NCBI GenBank assembly: GCA_018881555.1 | Contig: JACAXG010000007.1 | Coordinates: 4,850,643-4,914,642 of the forward strand | DNA from: Amblyornis subalaris | Lineage: Eukaryota > Chordata > Aves > Passeriformes > Ptilonorhynchidae | Direction of reading: 5' to 3' | Length of the DNA stretch: 64,000 nt | Part shown: one piece after another, positions 25,267 through 36,340 of the stretch | Numbering within the stretch: position 1 is the first letter of the stretch | How the letters are laid out: every line of letters starts with the position of its first letter | Translations under genes and position numbers: made by a program | Notes under the pieces: model-generated | What the model was told of the DNA's origin: nothing | The model's database searches: none | What the model saw: only the letters and a program-made list of their open reading frames with translations

Positions 25267-28200
25267 TACCTTTGACCATCAGCAATGTCCTTGCCTCTGT
25301 GTTAATTACAGAAAAGTGTTTATTTGNTTTTGGGTTCCTACCTGACGTTATCTTTATTCTGTCATTCTTAGTGAATGCTATGCCTTATGTTTGTGNCATT
25401 TTTAAATTTACTCATTAGGCTTCCCAATGACTCCATTACCTTTGTAGAGAAAGCTCTGACAGTTCTTTAGCAATTCCTACCCTGCTTAGACAGAGGAGTA
25501 AGTAGAAGTCTTTCAGCATTTCTCTTTTACTTTTGTCAAATTATGCTGCCTGCAGAGGAACTGAAGTGTGGCAGAGGAGCNAGGAACAGCAGTGGGACCA
25601 TTCGAAATAGAGACCTACAGTCATCACTGCACTTGCTAGGTGCTGCTTGCTGACACTAAATTAGACACTCTGAGGAAAATAGTGGGTTGTCAANTTTACT
25701 TAAGGCAAAAAAATCATTAAAGTAATAGCAAAATATCAGAGAAAAACTTGCCCATGCATGTAAACTCTCAGCAAGGGAAAAGTTAAAAAGTAATGTTTAA
25801 AGTCATCAGTATCAGACTTAAAATTTAAACAACTAGTTGGCTAGAAAAAATGATGTACAATCTATGCAAATCTCAATATCCTACAGGACCCTCTCAAACA
25901 TANGACAGAAAGGAAGGGCTTTTCAGTCTCTGTGAGGGTCAAAAAATAGAGATAATTTTGGAGGGTCATGTAAGATAATGAATTCTAATATTGAAGTTGT
26001 AGAATTAATTATTTGGAGACTATATTCCAGGGGTAATCTCTCTTATTAATTCTGCCAGCTTTCCTTTTTCTGTGTTTTATATAATTTACCTGTTCCCTGA
26101 AATGTAAATCCCTAAGAAGAGAAATACTTTGTTCACACCTTGGCAGCACTGCAATTAAAATTATTGGTGGAATAAAACTCACCTAGTGTAACAATGACTC
26201 CATGTTAAAGTAAATGAGGTGACACTATTAGTGTGGAAACCCTCTGTTTCTCAGAATGCTTTCATATCAGCCATTGCAAGAGGATTTTTTACACTTGTGT
26301 CCTTTTTTCATTGGGTGACTTTGGAGTGATCCTTATTTGATTTCATCTGGTGTTCAGTAAGGAAAAACAAAGCCATAGCTACAAAGAACAGGAATGGTGT
26401 TAAGTAGCCATAGGCATGCCAATCCATACTAAGTATGTGCAAACTGAAAACCAATGTAAGAATAATTTGAAAAGATACAAAGAGAAAAGAACTGCATGTT
26501 CTTGCTACATTCCCTTATATCTCAACTAGCCAGGAAGAGCAGGCTCAACTTTATCCTGAACTGATGCAATTTTACAAATCCTTCTGCCTGCTCAAANTAC
26601 TTTGGGCTCCCTTAACACTAGACAGATGTGTTTCTAAATCTTCTGTCTCCTTACCAGACTGGGAGCCCTGATGGCCTTAAAGGTGTAATATCATCTTCTG
26701 GTTGACAGAACCTGATCTGATCCCAGATGTCCCATGACTCTCACTTTTCTGCTATTAAGTTCACATAGATGCCACCACCACTCTGCTTACTTTCCCTTTA
26801 AATCCAGCCAGCTGTCTGTCAGTCTCAAATCTTAATGCATCTCTGTCTCTCTAGNNTTTGGTGCATANTANAAAACNGNTTTTCCAGAAAGCTGCCAACA
26901 GTTCTGGTTCTGAGAGAGATGGAGAACACAAATAATAGCAGTGTAAATATATTATTCAAACATAACTTAGTCTATTTTTGGTTGCTGCTTGTTGTCACTT
27001 GGAAAGGAATAAAATTTAAAACATGTACAATAACACTGCTANAATTAGATATTGTTAAGACGTTAATAACAAGAAGTTGAAAAAACTGTTGTGTAGACAT
27101 TTTTTTAAAACATCTGGTATGTAAATTTCTACAAACTGTAAGAAATCTGGGAACCATAAAGTAGGAGTTTGCATTTTTCCAAGAATATATTAGTATTGTC
27201 TTTCTAGCCCTACCTTAAAAAAAATCAGTCAGGATANTCTTTCTTAAAATAATATTATCTACCTCCCAGGAATAATACACCTTGGTAGATGCTCCACAAG
27301 TTATTTCTACAAGGGAGCTGACAGCGCAGGTTTGAGCAAATTTTGTATCATGGGTGCAATTGTAGTAACTGATACAGGACTTTAATTTGCCTTGAAAGAT
27401 CTACTTTTTAGCAATGATTTTTAAAGATTTATTTTTTTACCTCCTCCCTATACAGTTGTTCACTTTCTTTTCCCCCTCCTCCTTATCTCCTGTCTTCCAA
27501 AACTCAATCATATCTTAGCTGCAGTGATGATGGAGCTCTTCTAATTAAAGAAATTAATCTGAGTAAACACACAGAGCTTGCTCATGGACCAGGCACAGGC
27601 CTGGGAAGGTATTTCCTATGCAGAAATGCCTCACTTTGGTGTGTTTGGGTGCATGTGAGCGAGATGGCTGGAGCATAGCAGTAGCTTCAAGAAAAGGCAA
27701 ACCAGCCACAGGGCGAGGTAGAGTTTTTCTCTGTATTTGGGAAAAAATTAGAAACTAGGTCTTCTCTTCCCCTTGCCAGTGTGTCCCTTGTTACGACAAA
27801 ACAGGAGAACCCACGGATATCTTTCCAGGGCTTACATATTTCCAGTAAATAGCTATCCCTGGACTTCTGATTGCTAATTAAATTTGCGGGCATCTATCAT
27901 TTATCTCATGTTTTGAGCTCTTCATCACCCTTTTGCATCACAGCCAGTCACCTGGGAGAAGATAAGATACGGAATTGGTTCATATTGAAAGGCTGGCCGT
28001 GTTGCTGATGCGATCTTATCAGACATTATTGACTGATCACTTAGAAAGCAAAATTGCTGGCAGCTTCTGCACAGTTAACATACTTCTTTATGGCNGGCTT
28101 ATTGCTGGGCTGGAATACTCAAGCTATATTTTGAAAAGGTGCTTCAGAAAACTGTCGAGCAGCTTTTTACCCAAGCAAATGAGTCCTTCGAGTACCTCAG

Positions 28201-30069
28201 TGACGTTGACTGACAGTTTTACTCTCGACAACTCGCAAAGAGACTGCTGCACCATAATGAAATGGGCATACATNTTTCTTTTTTGAGCTGAAGTTTGAGT
28301 TCATCTGTTGGGATAGTGTTCAGACAGTATTCAGCTCTGTAGCACTTTAATGACTTTTGATTCATCGATATAAAAGTAGAAAGTATGAATCATAATAAGC
28401 TAATTTATTGTAAGGAAGAAGTGTTATGTTTTTACTCTTAAAAACCTCTTAGAGGTATTTTATATCTTTTGTACTGCAACATTTTCAGCATATAGCAAAT
28501 TTATTACTCTGCAGTAAAGAACAAAACCTAAATTGTTGTCAGTAAGTCAATCACTTTGTTTTGGTAGATGTCCAGTTTTCCGTCTTCAGCAAAAGGTAAA
28601 CGCAGTTGTACTTCAGCCTATTTTTCAAAACCAGTATTAACAAACCAGGTGCCATATTTAGTGTTGATTATATCCTACCTTCAAAGCAGAGGGCAGATAA
28701 AATTGTAGGCGTCAAAACATTACTAAGTGCAGTTATGAATTCTGAAATATCATTCCAGTTGTTGGTACCTGTATATCAAGCAGAGAGAATTGGCCTTCAC
28801 TAGGCTAAATCTGTGTTTGGCAGAAATAACATATTTTTTAATACTCCGTTATGGTGGTGCCTTGTGATTTGTTCGAGGTGGGGTGTGCTGGGGGAGAGGC
28901 AGGATTTTTTTCTGCCCCTTTGTCAAGATGAAGGCTGTCAAGAACGAGGTCTCCATTGGCACTGTGGAAAGCTGTGGAGAATGCACATGCCGACATGAGA
29001 TATCAAAAGACTGCATGCTGTTCTCTGATCTTGACTTCACAAGACAGCTGGGAAAGCNCTTTTTTTACACTTTAGTTTTACCCAGTCAGAAAGTATTTGC
29101 CAGTGTGGCAGCATAGTACAGGAAAAGGACCTTATTAATTCAGGCATCTAGTTTAAAGAGAGNTAGACTCTAATATGTATGTGATATAATGACCACTCGC
29201 GCTGCTCCTGAAGTGTTACCCTCGAGCAACAGAAATTAAAATTCATCAATGCAGAAGAAAGTGTGTCACAATGGAAATCAGATATCTGAGCGTGGTGGGA
29301 TAGTGAGACCAGTTTGGAAAAGACTCCTATTTCATTATTTCTCTGCCTTCATAATTCTCTTACATCTTTTATGAGGGCTCTTAAATGAATTCAGAAATAG
29401 ATTTTGAGACAGACACACTGTCATTCTCCCTCCACCTCAATCTCACAAACCACAAGCTGTCTCAGAGCTGGACTGCTTTTTACTTGCAGAGGTAGGAATT
29501 GATAAGGTTTAGATCAACCAAAAGAATAAGGAAAGTGTCTGGAGGGGGAACACCCAAATCCTCAAAGGGCCACTTACTGCCAGCATGAATCCAAGAAATT
29601 TTCTTGTGCTCAGAACAGGCTGGTAATGTATTATATTTCCATAGTGCTTGAATAAGTAGGAAAGGAACTGATTGCACAGTTTTTGCTTCTCTATTTGCTT
29701 AAACCAGAACATTTTCAAATAAAGTGTTTGCTGAACCACCTATTTGTATACATCTGTGGGTGCATAACTATATTTCAGCTTCAGGAAGCACCAGAGGAGG
29801 GCAAATAATGTGCTCNGTGGCCAAGCTGGCAAATGTTAAGCATCCCTTTAGCTCTATTATGGCTTGGCTCGTACGTCTGCAGTCAGGATTGTGAAGCAAC
29901 AGCTGTGCAGCTGCTTCTTTTTGTTAACNGCCATGGAAAGTTTGTGCCGGCTGGGATGGGTGGCTGAACTCTTGACTTCAGTGTAGTAGGTAAGATAAAG
30001 AAACTCCTCTACCCGTTTTGTTTTGCTGCTTGGATCCTGCTCTCTCTCTTCTTNCATTAAAAATTTGCA

Positions 30070-30298
30070 CCGTGCGCCTCGCTGGCGAGTAAAGGTCAGA
30101 GCAGGTGTGAAGGTCGGGGTNCTGAGGTCGGGGCCAGCCCGTGCCGGCGGGGTGTGGTCAGGGAATGTTACACCCTGCTCCCTTGAACTTCCAGTGGCGG
30201 CTGGGGATGCGCGTCAGAGCCGGGGGTCAAGCTGTGCTGAACTTTTTGTAACCGCAGAAAAGGGCCTCATCCCGGGGGAATCGCAGCGTAAGCAGCGG
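30070..30298. promoter_or_regulatory. most CpG-dense patch; possible small CpG-island promoter
   Basis: About 230 bp contain roughly 20 CpGs, for example CACCGTGCGCCTCGCTGGCG, CCCGTGCCGGCGGGG, GATGCGCGTCAGAGCCGGGG and CCCGGGGGAATCGCAGCGTA. The surroundings are AT-rich and nearly CpG-free. A 119-codon frame (30023-30382, plus) crosses it but contains an N-interrupted start and no motif I know. Promoters of avian genes and long noncoding RNAs often coincide with such islands, so a transcription start here is the leading hypothesis. No transcript boundary can be fixed from sequence alone. Confidence 0.45.
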
Positions 30299-31766
30299 AT
30301 CAAATTGCACTGTGCCTTGTGTGCATGTGGAGGAAAATACCACCCGACCTTCGTTTTGCCTTTAGCTCTTACAGTTGAGTAATGCCACCAGTAATGTCGC
30401 TGGCTGCTCATACAGAATTGAATATGAGAGTGGTAAAATCTTTACCTGTTTGTTCTTGATTTATTTTGGTTACGGTGTCACAGTTCCAGGTCTAAATGCT
30501 CGGTTTTCCTTGAAAGGAAGATATTTTTGTACCCAAACTTCTACTATAAAACTGCGTTGGACTGGCCTGGTTAAGACTTGATATTTCAATTTTCAAATGG
30601 GGAAGCAAACATAAAAGATTCCCAGTGGTTCGTTGAAACCTCTGCCTGTCTGGGAATCTTTTAACTGTGCAATAGTTTTGATTTAAAAAGAGAAAGAATA
30701 ATGCTTTGGGTATTTATTTTGATGCTAGTTATCTTGTTCTGATATGGGCTAGCTGTTCATGTCATGGCATCTCTCTGGCAAGAGCCACCTTAACNAATCT
30801 CTCCTCTGCTTTTGGTGAAGTCTCCAGTAGTTGTCGGCAAGGAATGGATGGATCTTCCTTGCTCTGGCTGGGAGGTGTGCATGTGAGCCTGTGTTCTTTG
30901 GTGTATTAAACAGTCTTTCCTGGGAGTGTTGAAATGTGTTGTCCATAGCTGGTAGAATTCCTATTGATAATTTCCTTAAAAAATTAATAAGATTTTAGCT
31001 TGGATTCCACAACCATTTAGCAGGCCACNGATTATTATATCTCCACTGATAGTGCAGAATCCAGTATTTCTTATTCCTGTACTAGATACATATAGGAGAG
31101 AGCAGCAGATGCATACCTTATCTGCATATCAAGGGCAGATAAGAAGCAATATTCTGTTCCAACAAACCAACTTCATATCGATGACAAACGGTGTAATAAG
31201 AGCTCTGTCCCTCTCTGCTCCCAAGATTTGTAAGGGAAAAACACCACTGATTCTTATACACAGTTTAAAGAAATGTACATTCTGGAGAGAGGCACAAAAA
31301 CCTGTTTCTAAATTTTTTATAGAGTGTCAGCTTAGTCCTTCTATATTGTACCTGTTCATTAGTTATATTAAAAAAAATTGTCTTCAATGCTTTATATATA
31401 TTCTTTGGTACTGCATGATGTTGGAACGGTTAGAGAAGTTCAGTGCTCACATTCTCACAACAGTTCAGAGATTTTAGCGCACTACTTACTTTTTCAATTT
31501 TGGACTCTGTTTGTTTGNAGNTTTTGGGTTTTTTTTACTACCTCTTTCATTCCTAGGGAGGAGGGCAGGTACAAAATAGGTCCTTGTGCATTCACCTAAA
31601 CCGATGATCAAGCCTCATTTTTGGCATCTGTTTTAGTGATGACAGCTAGGATTTGTATTTTTCCGGGTTGAGATGAAGATGCTTTTGTCAACATCAGTCA
31701 CATATTCCATTTTGGTCTTGTTATTTTAAATAAAAATAATTCAAAAATAATAANAAAAAAAAAGAA

Positions 31767-31792
31767 TTTCAAATAAAGTTCTTTATTTGAAA
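31767..31792. repeat. 12-bp perfect inverted repeat, 2-bp spacer
   Basis: TTTCAAATAAAG (31767-31778), TT, CTTTATTTGAAA (31781-31792). The arms are fully complementary. It lies just 3' of an A-rich stretch with one N. Confidence 0.95.
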
Positions 31793-31958
31793 AGCGAGGG
31801 TAAAGTTGCCACTATGAGTATCTAGAATGAGCTTTAAAAACAACTAATATGAAATAAATATGAAACAAAAAGATGCTAATAATTTGTTACAGAACTGGTT
31901 CTCTGCTTTTCAAATTTCTCTTAGAGCATGAGTAACTTTTTCCAAATACAATGGTCAC

Positions 31959-32051
31959 TTTTTTGTTTGTTTGTTTCCATTTTTTGGGTTTTTTTCTTTG
32001 TTTGTATTGTTTTGTTTTGGTTGGTTTTTTTGTCTTGTTTTGGGTTTCTTT
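31959..32051. repeat. T/G-rich low-complexity tract
   Basis: About 90 bp composed almost only of T and G on the plus strand, with GTTT and TTTTG units. The strand asymmetry is complete enough that this tract could mimic a polypyrimidine tract. A similar but shorter tract lies at 52276-52332. Confidence 0.9.
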
Positions 32052-33268
32052 AAATGATATTAATTAGTTAGAGTCTAACCTACTGAAATTGAGTATGCAA
32101 TTTGTGTGTGGACGTATTCTGTGCTTCTTACTTGTACTAGTCTTGAGGAGTTTGTTAATGTAACTTTTGATAGTTTGCAGAGAGAATAAGAGGGATATTA
32201 CAGCATGGTGAAACATGTGGGGGGTTTTTGTTTATTTTCCTACTGACACAGGTCTGTGAGTTAGAAATTATCATTTTTTTCACAGATTATATCATGTGTA
32301 GATTATAGCAGTCCTCACAAAAGACTGCTTGTATCATCATTATCTTGAACGTTTTTCTTTCTTTAAGATACATAGGTAAATTATATTAAAAAATGGATTT
32401 TAAGTCTTTCAGGAAAACATGACACAATATTTTTTTTTACATTAAAAAGTGGCAAAAAAAGTTAAAATTTCCATGTACCTGAAANGATTTTGATGCATAT
32501 ATGAATGGTACAGATGTAATTGAATAACCATGTCACACGGATTCATCAAGCAGCTTGCAGTCTGCCTAAAAGCCAACTCAATGTCAACTGCTTTTTTCAC
32601 AAGATCTTTGGCATCTTTGAATGGACACAAGCACACGGAAAGGGTGGGGCTTTGGTTTGTTTTATTTTGAACAGCTAGCTCTTTAAATGAGTGCTTTCTT
32701 CTCTCTCAGTTATTCACTATTCTGCCTGGTATTATAAGCTTTGGACAACTAGTTATTAAAGTTCTATGTAATTATCCTGCAAAAGTAGACGAAAACACAT
32801 NAAGAAGTGTCAAGGTAATATAACTATATGGCAAGTATTTTGTGAGTAATAAGACTATGTTTCAGGTGAGTGTACTTCTCCATTAAGGTATTTTATTGTA
32901 AAACAGTACATTTCTTAATGTTAGGCTATACTTAAAACAAAAAGCTACACATGTACATACACATACTCACACTTGCACGTAACTNTTTTCATGTATATAT
33001 GAAACTTGATATTCTCCCCTTAGTAAAACAAGTGATAATCTTGTACTTNTTTTGGTGGAGGAAACTTTTCCTCCCAAATGTGTAACATTTCAAGTCAGAA
33101 CGCACAAAATGATGGAAATAACTGAGTGCAATAGACAGTGTAATGCGTGTTCACTTANGGAAATAATGGCACTTACTACTCTGAGTATCTAAAGAAATGT
33201 CTTAATAGGAAAATATTTAAATNTATCCCAAATTTGTTATACTTTTTNCCATTTATTTTCTGCTGTAG

Positions 33269-33486
33269 TTCAAGTCGGAAAGCAAAGTGAGAAGTGCCCC
33301 ATCAAGTGAGTTATCTCTTGTCACTCTTTATCTTTCTGCAGCAAAATCCTTATCAGGGAGAGGATCTATAGAAGCCAGCCACAGACCATTAGCTCTTCAT
33401 ATGTATATCCTTCAACTTCACCCTATGCAGGCTTTGTAGTTAATGACATTCTAGATAAGCATCTTTCAGTTCTGTGCTTTAATTAA
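33269..33486 (+). other. two nested candidate splice acceptors with open frames
   Basis: ATTTATTTTCTGCTGTAG ends at 33268 and is followed by 37 nt and a CAA|GTGAGT donor at 33306. A second good acceptor, CACTCTTTATCTTTCTGCAG, ends at 33341. From it a 47-codon frame runs to TAA at 33484-33486 and contains SQPQTISSSYVYPSTSPYAG. The 36 bp between donor and second acceptor are too short for an intron, so these would be alternatives, not partners. I recognise no protein. Confidence 0.15.
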
Positions 33487-36030
33487 TGATCATTTTTGCC
33501 ATTATCAGCTCTGTTGTTTATGAGTATATGTGAGGCCTTTGCCACCTATCATCAGTCAAANTGCTCACACNTGCACTGTGACAATATTTAATGCAACCTT
33601 TAATAACTTCCTACCTTGTCTAAATAATTAATAGACCATCACATTTAAGAGTCTGCCTAAACATCAGGTTTTGTACAAGTCTTTTTTGTGGTCAAAAATA
33701 CAGTTCTCATCTGGAATAAAAGGCCCTTGTATGTCACTCATCACAACGGGGGAAAATGCTTACCATTTATTAAACTGATCAGCTGTTACATCAGAACTGC
33801 TGGTTAGGATCATTTTGTGCTGAATATAGCAAGATTTGTGATGAAAGTACACAAAAGTCCCTGCATGTTTGATTTATTTTTGTACTTTATCAATTTTCTA
33901 CCTACCCCTTTCAACCTGACTTGCTGACACTCTTTTGGTCATAGTCACTGCTTTCAAAACATTTTGAAACCTGAAATNAGACAGAATACTCACCAGTTCA
34001 TTCTCCATCTTCTCTTCCCTCGGTGATGTACTTANGTAAAAAAAAAGTAAATAACTCTGTTACTTGTTTCTTTTTGAAAACAACTTGTCAGTTTATTTTT
34101 GTGTCTCTGTGTGACTGAGAAGGGAAAAGGAATATTTTTTTTGTTCTGTGACAAAAATCCTCCTTTTACTGACATTGGAATTAAGTGTAGAAATAGGGCA
34201 AGACTANNAAAGAAAACNATAAAACAAAATATTAAGAAAATANATTTTTCCCTTTTANATGAAATAATTTNTNATTGAAATGTATGAATGCTTTAACGGC
34301 AGAGTNAAAATATTTCCACAAAAGGTAATGTTAAAGTGAAAGGTTTCTGAAATAAGGCACCTACTCACCACATGCTGAAACACAGGAAGGAACTCGAAGT
34401 TGTAGTGAGGGAAGGATAGTTTGCACTCTGAAGGACAAGGAAGATGGACTCACCTACTTCATTTAGGTAGATGAAAGCTTTTATTTGCTGAAGTGAGCAT
34501 TAGATCAAGGCCTGAACACCTCTACTGTCAGGTGGAACTTTAAATTGCAATCAAAAAAATGAGCATATTTAGCAATGAAATAGAACCAAAGTATTGCAAA
34601 CATCTATGAAACATTAGAGTGACGACAAATGTGTTATTATATATCTTCAGAATGGGATTAGTCTTGCACATAAATGGACCATATGGTACAAAGTGAGAAG
34701 TACATGGGGGTCATTTTGNATTTAAAAGTTAGATACCTGTGCATAGACACACATAATAGCCAAAGTATGTTAATGTTTAAGTGCATATATTTCATTTGAA
34801 GTATGTTTTGAATAATAATATTCTCACAGGAAAAGAAAGTAATAAATACTGTTTCTTTTAGTTAGATAGCATTATATGGTAAAATCTGGTGCTAAAATAA
34901 GCTTGTTAATGAACATGTGTATCAATTATGTAACTTCTGCTCTCATTACTGTTTTGAAGATTTAGCCTTCAAAACAAAAAGTGTTTGATTTTATGTGCAT
35001 TAATAACCTTCCCAGTGACAGGTAAGCATGAATGTAAATGATATTGAACATTTTTTTTTTTACATATATTTTTAGATCAAAAGCTACCAGAGATGATAAA
35101 CATTTGCTCATCAAATGTAGCTTAGATGTCTCTGCAGTTTACACCAGTGAACGAAACTGTAAATGAAACTGTTCTTGCAAGGAGTTAAAGGACATGACAC
35201 CACGTCCTTTGGGGTATAGATGGTGGATCTCTGTCTTTGAAAAGGTTTCAAGTTCTTAGGCCACCCATGGAGCTGGGTTTGCATCTCTCGATAGGCACAT
35301 CATGGTTAGTCCATTACAATCACTAAACAGCTCTCTAAATTGTATAGAGGTGCTGCTAAAAAAGAATAGCAGAAAACTTCTTAGTGCAATTTCTTCTGCA
35401 GCTTCATGGCTTAAGGAAGGTTGTTTTTTTTCTGTGTTTACTGATCCTGAACATTTACTTAACTATTTTTTTTCCATCCTAGTCCTACAGGACTGGCAAA
35501 AAGTGGATTTCTGTTTCCAGTACCTCTGTAATGTGCCATTCCCAAGGCAATAATCGGCCTCATTTTCTTTTATTGTTTTAGATAATCGAATATATGTGAA
35601 AGACATTCAATAAAGTCATTGGTGATCAGTCTTCTAGTCATAGAAAAGCACAGGGAAAGGGTTTTTTTTTTACCGAGTTTGATCTAGAAAATTAAATTTA
35701 GTGCCCATTGCTTTGGTTCTGGTGCTATCATCATGTTTATTGTTTTGCACGGGGACAGAAAAAAGCAGAGTTTGATATCCAGTTAGTGTTACCTGGGTGA
35801 GTGAGGAGCTATCATTTGTAAGAGTTGGCTCAGTTCACAACAGAGGAAGGGCCTGTACCTTATTTCCCACATCACAAGGCAACTGGAGCTAAACTGCTGC
35901 TTTTGGTATTTGAAAAAAAAAAAAAGAAATATAATACTATTACCAATATAAGCTCTGAACCCAAATCCTACCCTTTAATGGTTGGGTTAAAAGAAAATTA
36001 TTCACAAATAAATATTAGGGTTTGAGGCTG

Positions 36031-36340
36031 CAAATAGTACTATCTTTGCTGTTAATGAACAGCATAGGAATTATTTCATGGTAATATCCAGAAGCTGCTA
36101 AAATCTGAATCCATTGAGATTCACAATTATCATTAATGGAATACAATATTTTCAGGATGGTGGAAAATAGCCGGGCTTTAATAAAATATTAATGGGCAGA
36201 AACCTTGGATTAAATATTCATCTTGGTGCCTTTGGAGGTTATGTTCTTTGGCTACCCTACAGCCCATCAGTAAATAATGATCTAGTGGCTAAACCTTCTG
36301 GGACATAGCATAGCTTAGTACAGAATTGCTGTGTAAAGTT
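36031..36340. other. mixed-composition block with several TAAT cores
   Basis: The stretch contains CAATTATCATTAATGG, CTTTAATAAAATATTAATGG and GGATTAAATATTCATC without simple repeats. This texture is typical of developmental non-coding enhancers, but conservation cannot be seen from one sequence. Confidence 0.25.

Larger units (their letters stand above)
20294..30069. other. long AT-rich non-coding stretch
   Basis: No frame above 103 codons (27975-28286, plus). A candidate 17-nt microexon is at 20783-20799 (acceptor TTGTTCTTTTGCAG, donor GTATGT), and a candidate 22-nt minus-strand microexon is at 26090-26111. Ns cluster at 26855-26879. Several unique, mixed-composition blocks (20820-20935, 27500-27560, 27975-28260) look like possible conserved non-coding DNA but cannot be verified here. 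Confidence 0.6.
30299..36030. other. AT-rich non-coding sequence
   Basis: The longest frame is 141 codons (31052-31477, plus), with no motif I know. Eight Ns fall within 34207-34306, marking poor local sequence. A second juxtaposed AG|GTGAGT occurs at 32864-32871, but its pyrimidine tract is weak. Confidence 0.6.

Noticed and set aside
28148..28220. AAAACTGTC and GACAGTTTT inverted repeat, 55 bp apart
   Set aside because: Nine-base arms at this distance are expected by chance several times in the window.
31052..31477. 141-codon plus-strand frame
   Set aside because: No homology recognised, no splice or promoter context, and AT-rich codon use like the non-coding surroundings.
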